Shown piece by piece: positions 15,563 to 23,846 of a stretch of 64,000 bases of DNA. The notes below the pieces were generated by a model, which saw only the letters and a program-made list of their open reading frames with translations, searched no databases and had not been told where the DNA came from. Source of the DNA: Paucilactobacillus nenjiangensis (GTDB taxonomy: Bacteria > Bacillota > Bacilli > Lactobacillales > Lactobacillaceae); the NCBI RefSeq assembly GCF_005405445.1, contig NZ_BJEB01000001.1:1-64000 (forward strand), given 5' to 3'. Made by a program: the position numbers and the translations under genes. The stretch's first letter is position 1, and each line of letters starts with the position of its first letter.

Positions 15563-16609
15563 TTAAAATTTAATTTCATCAACATAGTTTAGTTGACGAT
15601 GATAATCGAGCTCGATAAAATCGGTTGGTCGAACGTCACCGGCTTTTTTATCAAAGTAAGCAACGTCGGCAATTTCTAACATGCGGTAAACAAATTGCGA
15701 ACAAAACATGATATTGCGACGCAATGAACGCTTAGTAATTAAGCCGAGAATATTATACGCACTACCAGTCGTATTGATTTCACGAATCGTGTTCAATACG
15801 ATTTCTTTTTGTGCTCGGGTGACAGGAAGGCGGTAGATTAAAATACTTGCGTCATCATTTTTGTGAAGTGATGATAACATTTCAGGATTTAATCCAGGTG
15901 GATAAACCCGTTCACCACCGTTGTACGAAATAATGGTCGACAATTCACGGTCAAAGCTGAGGCTGGCATGGTTAAATTGCTTTTGGGTAAATAATCCAAT
16001 CAATTGACTGGCGGGAGTACCAGTATTGGAAACCACGATATACAAGTTCGGATCATCTAAGGATTGTTCGGCCCGGGCGAAGAAATCGGTATCGAGCGAA
16101 CGTTCATTAATGTAATTGAGTGAATTATGACGGTGTAAATCACTAAACAATGCTTTAATATTGTTGCCTGACAGCACATGGCCAACACTTGAAACTTGTT
16201 CATGAATGGCTTGTAGATTTTCTTTAAATGGTTCAAAACTAATTGTTGCTAGTTCACCGAGTGATGGTAAATAAAATATATCATCATTTTTTCGCATGAC
16301 CGCCCACTCTAGTAAAAATGGGAGTGGCAATAAGATAGCTGCGATGATTCTAGTGAAGAAGTATTGATCAACGTTGGCATTAGCGATAAATACAATTTGA
16401 ACTACCATCACCGCAATGTAACCAAATGAAAGAATTACTTTCAGATTAGTTGGATAGCGAGTGGTGATACAAACTTTGAGTGTTAAAAATAGTGCAATCA
16501 TGATACTAGCGACAATGAATAAGGGCAGATTACCAAAAATCGCCATAATTATTAGCAAAAAAAATGCAACTCGTTGGAAAAGTTGCTGATAACGAAATAT
16601 ATCATTCAT
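15563..16609 (-). CDS. Membrane-anchored permuted NlpC/P60-like (YiiX-type) hydrolase
   Basis: A 348-residue protein with three to four N-terminal hydrophobic segments (about residues 14-48, 58-77 and 85-101), followed by a soluble domain. The soluble part has His214 in the stretch FNHASLSF and Cys303 in MFCSQFVYRML. This His-before-Cys order is seen in circularly permuted papain-like enzymes of the YiiX/C92 type, whereas normal NlpC/P60 enzymes have Cys first. Such enzymes may act as amidases or on lipids or cell-wall peptides. I do not know the substrate. The family call is an inference from two motifs and the spacing; it is a stand-alone gene after the tRNA cluster. Confidence 0.6.
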   Translation of the reverse strand: MNDIFRYQQLFQRVAFFLLIIMAIFGNLPLFIVASIMIALFLTLKVCITTRYPTNLKVILSFGYIAVMVVQIVFIANANVDQYFFTRIIAAILLPLPFLLEWAVMRKNDDIFYLPSLGELATISFEPFKENLQAIHEQVSSVGHVLSGNNIKALFSDLHRHNSLNYINERSLDTDFFARAEQSLDDPNLYIVVSNTGTPASQLIGLFTQKQFNHASLSFDRELSTIISYNGGERVYPPGLNPEMLSSLHKNDDASILIYRLPVTRAQKEIVLNTIREINTTGSAYNILGLITKRSLRRNIMFCSQFVYRMLEIADVAYFDKKAGDVRPTDFIELDYHRQLNYVDEIKF

Positions 16610-16771
16610 AGATTTAATTCCTTCTAGTTAGTAGATTAGAACTGATTATACCATAGAATCTACATTGCCCAACTAGGCAGTCAAAGTTTGCCTAGAGGGA
16701 CGATGTGCAGAGTCAATAGGTTCTTTATAGTAGTCCTTGTTAATAAATATTAAATTAAAGAGGACAATTAA

Positions 16772-18741
16772 ATGAGTTATTTAGAACTGCAAGACATTCA
16801 TAAATCGTATTATTTAGGTAAAGAAGAATTCCCGGTTTTGAAGGGGATTGACTTAAAATTTGAATTAAGAGAATTTGTTTCCATTCTCGGCGAATCTGGT
16901 GGTGGAAAATCCACGTTGATGAACATCATTGGTGGGCTAGACCGTAAGTTTGATGGTAGTGTGATTGTTAACGGACAAAAATTAAATCACAGTGATGAAA
17001 AAGCGCTAGATTCATATCGACGTGATACTATCGGTTACATTTACCAAGCCTACAATTTAATTAACCACTTATCAATTTTAGATAATGTGCTGATTCCATT
17101 GGATATGACAACCTTATCTAAAAGTGAACGCGAGCAGAAAGCAACCGAATTACTAGATAGGGTTGGTTTACTGGAACAGATTCATAAGTTCCCTAATCAG
17201 CTTTCTGGTGGTCAAAAGCAACGGGTCGCAATTGCTCGTGCTTTAGCCAGTGATCCGAAAGTAATCATTGCCGATGAACCAACCGGAGCCCTGGATGCTG
17301 AAAACACGCAAGAAGTGCTACAAATTTTAAATGAAATTGCTGAAGAAGGCCGCTTAGTGATTGCGGTCACTCACTCGCAAACGGTGGCAGATTCTGGTAC
17401 ACGGATTGTGCATATGGTGGATGGAAAGATTGATGGTGATACTCATTTACGTGACGCTTATCCGGTCAGTCATGAGGTGAGTACGAAATCCTCACGATTA
17501 TTGCCAGCCTGGGTGAGCTACAAAACAGCCTATAAACATTTGAAATATAACGGGTGGCGCAATTCATTAATTGTCTTTGGGACTGCCGTTGGGTTGTTTG
17601 CGGTGATGTTATTTTCTGGATTAGGGAATGGCATTTCTGGCTATATTGATAAGCAAGTTACGGATTTAGCCAGTCCACAGGTGATATCGGTATCAAAATA
17701 TAGTAAATCATCAGGCGATGCAGCTGGACCATCTGCTTCGGCTGCAGCCACGAAAGTCAAAACCTTGAGTAACGATGATATTAAGGAAATTAAGGACGTC
17801 AAAAATGTGGCGACGGTTGAAAAAAGTTATTCGGCAGCCAATGTCACTTTGCAATCTGGTTCAAAATCAACAGTGGTCTCTTCCTTAAAAACTGGACCAA
17901 TACCAGCTCCACTTCGTCTATTGTTAAAGGTTCTAAACCAGGATCTGGTGAGATTTTACTCGATAAAGCATCGGCCAAGAAGATTAATAAGAATTGGAAG
18001 AGTCTAGTTGGCAAGACGATTGAGGTTTCATATACCACGTCAGACAAAGATGGTAATAGTGCAGCGGTGAAAACAACAGCTAAAGTTTCAGGAATTGCTA
18101 GTGCTTCCAATAGTATGGGGATGACTTCCTTAACGGCAATTAACACTAAAACTTTAACGGATGCGATGAAAGCTAGCAACGTTGACACGAGTGCAGCTTC
18201 AGTGGCCGTTAAAATCAACAAATTGAACAATGTGACGAAAACAACGAAGAAAATCAACACATTGAAGGATAGTGGCAAACGTGAATATACAGCGACTTCA
18301 ATTGGCTCAATGATTAGTACCATCAAGACTTACGTTAACTTGGCAACAATGGTATTGTCAGCAATTGCAGCAATTTCATTACTCGTGTCAGCATTGATGA
18401 TTATTGTGACGATGTTTATGTCAGTTAGTTCTCGGACGAAAGAAATCGGAATTTTACGAGCTTTAGGTGAAAGTAAGAGTGATATTCGCCGTTTATTCAT
18501 CAGTGAATCACTGATTATCGGGGTAGTGAGTGCCACATTAGCCACGGCGTTAGCGTTTGGACTCGGAGTCGGGATTAACTTCATGCTCAGCTCAATAGCA
18601 GATTATAGTTTTGTGCAAATTAGCTTTGGTAATGTGGTTACCACGTTTATCTCAGCGTTAGCCATTTCATTAATTGCCGCTTAATTGCCAGCTCGACGCG
18701 CTGCAAGTTTGAATCCAATTGATGCCTTGAGTGCCGACTAG
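16772..18741 (+). pseudogene. MacB-like ABC transporter (ATPase fused to FtsX permease), frameshift and stop
   Basis: The first 230 residues are a complete ABC ATPase of the LolD/MacB type: Walker A GESGGGKST, Q-loop YIYQAYN, signature LSGGQKQR, Walker B VIIADEP, and the H-loop VTHS. A permease follows in the same chain, with TM1 near SLIVFGTAVGLFAVMLFSGLG and an extracytoplasmic region. Near 17890-17905 the frame shifts by one base; the next frame continues TSSTSSIVKGS and on to three C-terminal membrane segments with RTKEIGILRALGESK. A TAA at 18682-18684 then interrupts it, after which the sequence LPARRAASLNPIDALSAD runs on to the expected end. The product would export a peptide or drug. 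It stands beside a broken two-component system, so the whole cassette looks inactivated. Confidence 0.85.
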
Positions 18742-18803
18742 TTCAGCTAGTAGTTAGTTATCGTTTGTTGTACAATCAAATCAGAAATAATGGGAGACAG
18801 TCA

Positions 18804-19946
18804 ATGAACGATACAAACCAATTAAGTAGTGCTAGTAAAGCTATCAAAAGCGTGAGAATACCAATGTTGATTGTGATGTTGGTATTTTCGTTTGCCGCGG
18901 TCTTTGTTAATCAAGTGGTGACGGATAATGATTTTTTAGGCCCAGCCTTACCAGGCAAACCATATTTTTCATTGGCAATTCAAGCCACGTTGATGGGTAT
19001 CTGTATCATTTACCAACTCACGATGATTTGGTTGAGCCCACGCATTGTGGCTGTCGCACCGAAAACCTTAATTTTTTAGTCAACGGAATTTTCATTGTCA
19101 ACATGATTGGCTTGTTTACAATTCTGCTGATTGAGTCAATTGTGATTTTCTCACGACCTCGGAAAATTTTGATTAGCATTATCTGTATTTACTCGGCATT
19201 AATTGTCAGTTATGCACTGTTGTCGAGTACTATCCGAGGATTACTGGTGTTGCAATCACTCATTTTCATGGGTATTGCGGCGTGGTATTTCTATCGGATT
19301 TATCAAAAAGCCGTGGAGGAACGTAACCGAGCTGAGGATTTAGTGGATGAATTAAAAGTGGCCTATTCGCAAATTGAAGAAGTGACGGTTAAGGCCGAAC
19401 GGCAACGAGTTGCTCGAAATTTACACGATACGCTAACTCAAGAATTAGCTGGGATTAGTTTACAACTCAGTGCTGCCGTGAAGAACATGGACAAAGGTAA
19501 TTTGACGGCAGTCCGAGAAATTTTGACGGAAACCAGTGCGGCCAGTCGCTCATCACTGAAAGAATCGCGAGAATTATTGTCTGAACTGTGCACGATTCAA
19601 TATGATAACCTTTCAGATCGATTAGCGATGCTATTTGATGCTTTCCAAAAGGGACATCAACTTAAAATTCAAAACAGTTTGAAAGATGTACCCGAATACT
19701 CACAAGAACAAATGACTGAAATCGTGCGAATTGTAGTGGAAGCCTTGAACAATGTAGAGAAACACACTGATGCTAAGGAAGTAATTATTCGGTCAGATAT
19801 TAAGGATGCAATGTTCGTCCTCCAAATTATTGATTTTGGTGCAGGTTTTAGTTTGGAAAAACCTAATCTGAAGGGACACTACGGAATGCAGGGGATGCAA
19901 GAACGGGCCATCTCACTTGGTGGAACTTTGGATGTTACCAGTGTGG
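18804..19946 (+). pseudogene. Sensor histidine kinase (HisKA_3/NarL-partner type), frameshifted and 3'-truncated
   Basis: The membrane part with about five hydrophobic segments starts at an ATG after GGGAGACA. A run of six T at 19072-19077 ends in a TAG in frame; one extra T would restore reading into FLVNGIFIVNMIGLF. The remainder has the phosphoacceptor box ARNLHDTLTQELAGISLQL, the dimer helices and the ATPase part with EALNNVEKHTDAKEV, GAGF and GHYGMQGMQERA. After GGTLDVTSVV the kinase should continue about 15-20 residues more, but the sequence passes straight into the middle of a receiver domain. I infer a deletion that removed the kinase end and the regulator start. It would have sensed envelope stress or a peptide for the adjacent ABC transporter. 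Confidence 0.85.
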
Positions 19947-20426
19947 TTAATGTTGTCCGATATTCGCATGCCAGAGATGGACGGCATTCAAATGTTGACT
20001 GAACTTAAACGAATAGGCAACTCGGTACCGGTAGTGATGTTAACTACCTTTGATGACCAGGGGCCAATTCAAGAGGCGCTCAAACTCGGAGCTAAAGGCT
20101 TTCTCTTGAAAGATTCAGATGAGGAGTTAATCACGAGTGCAATTCGTGGCGCCGTCAATAATCAGGTGAGTTTAGATCCTAATATTATTGCGAAAGCTTT
20201 GTCACCGACTGCAACGGCTGAAGAACAAATCACATTAACTGACCGTGAATTTGAAGTTTTGAATCAAGTCGCTCAAGGCTTGCATAATCAAGAAATTGCC
20301 AATCAAATGCATCTCAGTGAACGAACAATTAAGGTTCATTTAACGTCAGTTTATAGCAAATTACAGGTTGAAACCCGTGCAGAAGCGGTCGCTAAAGCCA
20401 AGAAATTAGGTATTATTAAACTGTAA
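19947..20426 (+). pseudogene. NarL/LuxR-type response regulator, 5'-truncated
   Basis: What remains starts at LMLSDIRMPEMDGIQ, which contains the phosphorylated Asp of the receiver domain, continues through VVMLTTFDDQ and GAKGFLLKDS, and ends with a complete LuxR-type helix-turn-helix (LTDREFEVLNQVAQGLHNQEIANQMHLSERTIKVHLTSVYSKL). About the first 45-50 residues, including the acidic pair near the N-terminus, are missing. The coding sequence joins the kinase in a different frame around 19940-19950. No ribosome site or sound start codon exists for a free DNA-binding product. It is the third damaged gene of the ABC/two-component cassette. Confidence 0.85.
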
Positions 20427-20466
20427 AAAACGATATCATCATTTAAATTTGATGGTATCGTTTTTT
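20425..20466. terminator. Bidirectional rho-independent terminator
   Basis: Arms AAAAAACGATATCATCA and TGATGGTATCGTTTTTT (17 bp with one G-T pair) between the convergent response regulator remnant and the kgtP-like gene. Confidence 0.93.
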
Positions 20467-20469
20467 GGA

Positions 20470-21792
20470 TTAATGAACCTCTGGTGTTGTGTTTTCAACT
20501 GGTTTATCAATGTGTGATGATTCTGAAGTTTCGAGCATTCTCCAGTAAACAATCAATGAAACCAGTGCCGCCGCAGCGACGTAATAGAAGAATAGCGATT
20601 CAAGGCTAGCTTGACGTAACCACAGAGCCACGTATTCAACCGTTCCACCGAAGATGGCTACTGTGAGTCCATAGGGGAAACCAACGCCAAGTGCTCGAAT
20701 TTCAGTTGGGAATAGTTCGGCCTTCACAATTGCATTGATAGAAGTATAGCCAGAAACAATCACGACCCCGGCCAACATCAATAGGAAAGCGACAAAGTTT
20801 GAATTCGTATTTGATAGAAGTTTAAAAATTGGGACGGTAAAGACGGTGCCACCAACCCCAAACCAAAGGAGTAACGGTTTACGACCAATTTTATCTGACA
20901 ATGCGCCAAAAATAGGTTGTAAGATTAACATAATGAGTAAGGCAGAAAAGTTAATTAAGGTAACCACCTTTTTGTCTAATCCGGTCGTGTTAATCATAAA
21001 TTTTTGAAGATAGGTCGTATAAGCATAGAAGGCAATCGTACCGCCAAAGGTTAACCCAACGACAGTGAAGAATTGACGAGGGTATTGGAAGAGTAATTTT
21101 AATGTGCCGGCCTTCTTTTCTTTTTTGGCCTTTACGTCATTAAATTGATCTGATTCTTCCATGGTGAGCCGGAGCCAGAGTACAATTAAAGCGCCAAAGG
21201 AACCAATCACAAACGGAATTCTCCAACCAAATTGGTATATTTGAGCATCGGTGAGTACATTTTGTAAGACAATCTGAACCAATAGTGCCAAAAGTTGTCC
21301 AGATATTAATGTGACATACTGAAACGATGAATAAAAACCACGCTTTTTAGGGGATGCCATTTCAGACAAGTAGGTGGCAGAAGTCCCGTATTCACCACCC
21401 AGTGATAATCCTTGAAACAAGCGGGTAATGACTAAAATAATTGGTGCCCAGATGCCGATAGTGGCATATCCTGGAGTAATTGCAATTACTAGTGAACCAC
21501 TGGCCATAATAATAACTGATAACGTGAGTGCCGTACGGCGACCATGACGATCGGCGAACCGGCCAAAAATGAATGAGCCAAGTGGGCGCATGAAAAATCC
21601 AATTGCAAAGACTGCTGCTGTGGAAAGTAATTCAGCCGTTTTATCCCCTGATGGGAAAAATGCTGCGGAAAAATAAATTGCGAACGAAGCATAAACGTAC
21701 CAATCAAACCATTCGACCATGTTTCCCAATGATCCTTTAAGAATATTAGTCGCAATTTTTCGTTCGCTTCTTGGTGCAGGTGCTGTATTCAT
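20470..21792 (-). CDS. MHS-family permease resembling alpha-ketoglutarate transporter KgtP
   Basis: A 440-residue MFS protein with 12 hydrophobic segments. It follows Escherichia coli KgtP closely along its length: GNMVEWFDWYVYASFAIYF, FAIGFFMRPLGSFIFGRFADRHGRR, ITRLFQGLSLGGEYGTSATYLSEMA, GFYSSFQYVTLISGQLLALLV, and IFGALSDKIGRKPLL. KgtP takes up 2-oxoglutarate with a proton; some MHS relatives carry citrate, proline or other acids, so the exact substrate is an inference. Start ATG follows AGAAGAGGAGGAC. It is monocistronic, and unlike its neighbours it is intact. The oxidative TCA genes 6 kb away make the same metabolite. Confidence 0.85.
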   Translation of the reverse strand: MNTAPAPRSERKIATNILKGSLGNMVEWFDWYVYASFAIYFSAAFFPSGDKTAELLSTAAVFAIGFFMRPLGSFIFGRFADRHGRRTALTLSVIIMASGSLVIAITPGYATIGIWAPIILVITRLFQGLSLGGEYGTSATYLSEMASPKKRGFYSSFQYVTLISGQLLALLVQIVLQNVLTDAQIYQFGWRIPFVIGSFGALIVLWLRLTMEESDQFNDVKAKKEKKAGTLKLLFQYPRQFFTVVGLTFGGTIAFYAYTTYLQKFMINTTGLDKKVVTLINFSALLIMLILQPIFGALSDKIGRKPLLLWFGVGGTVFTVPIFKLLSNTNSNFVAFLLMLAGVVIVSGYTSINAIVKAELFPTEIRALGVGFPYGLTVAIFGGTVEYVALWLRQASLESLFFYYVAAAALVSLIVYWRMLETSESSHIDKPVENTTPEVH

Positions 21793-21996
21793 AATTTAGT
21801 CCTCCTCTTCTCTTAATCGAGTAGGGACAATGTTACACGGGTATGGCAGATACTTCAATTGGTTGAGAAAAGTTCAATGGATAATAAAGTTTGCTTGAGA
21901 TTTTGACTTATATTATGAGATTTTAATGAGAGTGTGCTTTCTTTTATAAAGTGACGATTTAAGTCGATTCTTGTTGAAGTAGTATTTTTTGTCTAA

Positions 21997-22016
21997 ATGA
22001 AATCGAGACATTTTCG
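21997..22016. repeat. Direct repeat, left copy
   Basis: ATGAAATCGAGACATTTTCG; 19 of 20 bases are shared with 22611-22630. CGATTCACA follows four bases later, and the same word follows the right copy after 30 bases. Confidence 0.8.
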
Positions 22017-22055
22017 CCGACGATTCACACTTTTCTTTGAATAACTTGGGTTTGC

Positions 22056-22185
22056 TTGAAAACTATAAGTCACTGGTATATATTTGTATGTGAAAAGAGA
22101 ACCAGCTGATGGCACAGCTGATTCCCTACCTAATATAGTGTCACTTTGCTTGAGTAACCGTTTAAACGGCTACTTTATTTTTTTT
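22056..22185 (+). ncRNA. Duplicated promoter-core-terminator element, copy A (candidate small RNA)
   Basis: TTGAAA (22056-22061), 17 bp, TATATT (22079-22084) form a promoter. A core follows with ACCAGCTGA and CCCTACCTAATATAGTGTCA, and a terminator stem GTAACCGTTTAAACGGCTAC with TTTATTTTTTTT ends it. The expected RNA is about 95 nt. A second copy lies on the opposite strand at 33.75-33.88 kb. The two differ in the loop region and in the terminator stem, where a C-G pair is replaced by T-A. No ribosome site is visible. I do not recognise an Rfam family. Confidence 0.6.
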
Positions 22186-22221
22186 AATCGTGTTTTACCC
22201 AGCAACTTCGTCACCTAACTT

Positions 22222-22266
22222 AAACAAAGCAAATCATTTTAAAATTCAAAACAATTTGCTTTGTTT
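22222..22266. terminator. Terminator-like hairpin in the island
   Basis: Perfect 13-bp arms AAACAAAGCAAAT and ATTTGCTTTGTTT with a 19-base loop. TTTGTTTTT on the plus strand and GCTTTGTTT on the minus strand allow use from either side. Confidence 0.6.
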
Positions 22267-22332
22267 TTCGTTATTGCTCCGAATTTGAACGCCGGGTGCA
22301 ATACTCTCTTCTTAACACTGTAATCAGGATGA

Positions 22333-22428
22333 TTATCGTTTGACCACGTTGATAATCATCTGACATGTGTCATTGAACAATTTAAAATAGTCCAATTCAC
22401 AAAGTGACCTTTCTTTAGTTTTCACCAT
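22333..22428 (-). CDS. Candidate 31-residue peptide gene
   Basis: A short open frame starting ATG GTG AAA ACT, six bases after AGGGGG on the minus strand, and ending TAA inside a hairpin (arms GATGATTATC and GATAATCATC, 22328-22360). A promoter TTGATA-16-TATAGT lies about 80 bp upstream and a terminator-like hairpin downstream, so it has all parts of a gene. The peptide begins MVKTKERSLCELD and ends IINVVKR; it is charged, has two cysteines, and has no leader or transmembrane segment. I know no homologue. It could be a chance frame within a non-coding RNA. Confidence 0.35.
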   Translation of the reverse strand: MVKTKERSLCELDYFKLFNDTCQMIINVVKR

Positions 22429-22471
22429 TCAGACCCCCTAACATATAAAGTTGGTTGTATAGGTCTGCTAT

Positions 22472-22493
22472 GTGACACTAATGTATTAGGTAG
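22472..22493 (-). repeat. Inverted partial copy of the small-RNA core motif
   Basis: Read on the minus strand it gives CTACCTAATA, three extra bases, then TAGTGTCAC, matching the core of copies A and B. It would lie near the 5' end of the transcript that carries the candidate peptide frame. Confidence 0.6.
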
Positions 22494-22509
22494 CGGTTTT
22501 TAGCCACTC

Positions 22510-22537
22510 ACTATATAAATACGTAAATAAATATCAA
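22510..22537 (-). promoter_or_regulatory. Promoter for minus-strand island transcript
   Basis: Minus-strand TTGATA (22537-22532) and TATAGT (22515-22510) with a 16-bp spacer. Confidence 0.5.
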
Positions 22538-22610
22538 TTACATTTTATTAGATGCAATTTTTTGATTTTTCATCGTAAATTTGTGAAAAACATGATGCCA
22601 GAGAATCTTA

Positions 22611-22630
22611 ATAAAATCGAGACATTTTCG
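22611..22630. repeat. Direct repeat, right copy
   Basis: ATAAAATCGAGACATTTTCG, one mismatch to the left copy 614 bp upstream. It lies just before the tRNA-Gly/Arg promoter. Confidence 0.8.
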
Positions 22631-22696
22631 TTTACCAATTATTTAAGACATTATCACTGGCGATTCACAAAATTCGAACAAAATGGTGAAGGTGCA

Positions 22697-22725
22697 TTGA
22701 CAGAATTGAAGTTATAGCGTAATAT
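22697..22725 (+). promoter_or_regulatory. Promoter of tRNA-Gly/tRNA-Arg
   Basis: TTGACA (22697-22702), 17 bp, TAATAT (22720-22725), 33 bp before the first tRNA. Confidence 0.8.
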
Positions 22726-22758
22726 ACTTTAAGTCGGATGGCCGATAACAAAGCATTT

Positions 22759-22830
22759 GCGGAAGTAGTTCAGTGGTAGAACATCACCTTGCCATGGTGG
22801 GGGTCGCGGGTTCGAATCCCGTCTTCCGCT
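22759..22830 (+). tRNA. tRNA-Gly (anticodon GCC)
   Basis: 72 nt with acceptor GCGGAAG/CTTCCGC, anticodon stem TCACC/GGTGG with loop TTGCCAT, and T-arm GCGGG-TTCGAAT-CCCGT. Confidence 0.95.
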
Positions 22831-22843
22831 TTGTTACTAATTT

Positions 22844-22917
22844 GCACCCATAGCGCAACTGGATAGAGTGTCTGACTACGAATCAGAAGGTTGTAGGTTC
22901 GACTCCTACTGGGTGCA
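22844..22917 (+). tRNA. tRNA-Arg (anticodon ACG)
   Basis: 74 nt with acceptor GCACCCA/TGGGTGC and anticodon loop CTACGAA; T-arm GTAGG-TTCGACT-CCTAC. The wobble A of ACG is normally converted to inosine by TadA. Confidence 0.95.
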
Positions 22918-22922
22918 TACGA

Positions 22923-22960
22923 AAAAGCAGCTAAACTTAATTGTTTAGCTGCTTTTGTTT
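22923..22960. terminator. Bidirectional terminator after tRNA-Arg
   Basis: Arms AAAAGCAGCTAAAC and GTTTAGCTGCTTTT with a short loop, followed by GTTT; shared with the convergent SDR gene. Confidence 0.9.
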
Positions 22961-22975
22961 ACCATATTATTTAAT

Positions 22976-23752
22976 TTAAACGATTGATGCACCACCATCA
23001 ACGGCAACGTATTGTCCTGTGACATAACTGGAAGCGTCAGATGAAAAGAATAAAATAGTGCCATTTAATTCACCGCGTTTACCAGGACGTGAAGCCGGGG
23101 TAGTTGCGTTGTAGGCAGCTAAGAAACCTTCATTTTTAAACAAGGTATTTTCTGTCATTTCACTTTCAAATAGTCCAGGGCCAATTGAGTTGACCGTAAT
23201 ATTATCTTGAGCATATGATGCGGCCATACCAAGGGTTAAACCACGGACACCATCTTTAGAAGCGTTGTAATTATGACGCCATAATACTGGTACTTTATCA
23301 GCAATAATGGCGTTTACTGATGCAATATTGACTATCTTGCCGTATTTAGCTTTACGCATCAATGGAACTACGTACTTGCTCATTAAGAAAGGCCCCTTAA
23401 CATTGATGGCCATTCCTTGATCCCAGGCTTCTTCGGTAAGATCTTCCACACCACCAGGAACTGCGACCCCAGCGTCATTTAATAAGATATCGACTTTGCC
23501 AAATGTATCAACAACTTTTTGCACGCCATCTTTGACTTGTTGTTCATTGGAAACGTCAACTGAAACCGGAAGAGCTTTGCGCCCCATGGCTTCAATTTCT
23601 TTGGCAACGGCTTCAAGTTTTTCTGCACGACGGGCAAATAAAGCGACGTCGGCACCAGCTTTGGCATAGGCACGAGCGGCATCTGCCCCTAAACCAGAAG
23701 ATGCTCCAGTGACAATCGCAACTTTACCCTCTAAATTGTATAAATCTGACAT
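22976..23752 (-). CDS. SDR-family oxidoreductase, gluconate 5-dehydrogenase/KduD-like
   Basis: A 258-residue classical short-chain dehydrogenase. It has the NAD(P)-binding TGASSGLG, the NDAGV variant of NNAG, the catalytic Ser in NIASV, Tyr and Lys in YNASK, and the C-terminal GQYVAVDGG. The Ala-Arg-Arg after the second strand (LFARR) suggests NADP preference. The sequence resembles 2-deoxy-D-gluconate 3-dehydrogenase and gluconate 5-dehydrogenase. The frame is open 38 codons further upstream, but ATG at 23752 has CGAGGAG in front of it. A LysR regulator lies directly upstream on the same strand and a broken KDPG aldolase gene beyond it, which fits a sugar-acid pathway; substrate is inferred. 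Confidence 0.85.
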   Translation of the reverse strand: MSDLYNLEGKVAIVTGASSGLGADAARAYAKAGADVALFARRAEKLEAVAKEIEAMGRKALPVSVDVSNEQQVKDGVQKVVDTFGKVDILLNDAGVAVPGGVEDLTEEAWDQGMAINVKGPFLMSKYVVPLMRKAKYGKIVNIASVNAIIADKVPVLWRHNYNASKDGVRGLTLGMAASYAQDNITVNSIGPGLFESEMTENTLFKNEGFLAAYNATTPASRPGKRGELNGTILFFSSDASSYVTGQYVAVDGGASIV

Positions 23753-23846
23753 ATTAATTCTCCTCGTGTTTTTAGTATAGTCATTCAATTGACCACTTTC
23801 ATTGTAACCCGAACTACAGCTACGATTCAAAAGAAATAAGTTCAAG

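Larger units (their letters stand above)
21793..22758. other. Repeat-rich intergenic island
   Basis: Nearly 1 kb without a conventional gene. It holds a direct repeat at each side, one full copy of a promoter-core-terminator element, a terminator hairpin, a small ORF with promoter and ribosome site on the minus strand, and the tRNA promoter. These are listed separately. Base composition is slightly more AT-rich than the flanks. I see no transposase fragments by eye. Confidence 0.7.

Noticed and set aside
22218-22503. tmRNA, RNase P RNA or signal recognition particle RNA in the island
   Set aside because: None of their hallmark sequences (tag-peptide frame and tRNA-like ends, P4 core, GGTAA-type loop) is visible.
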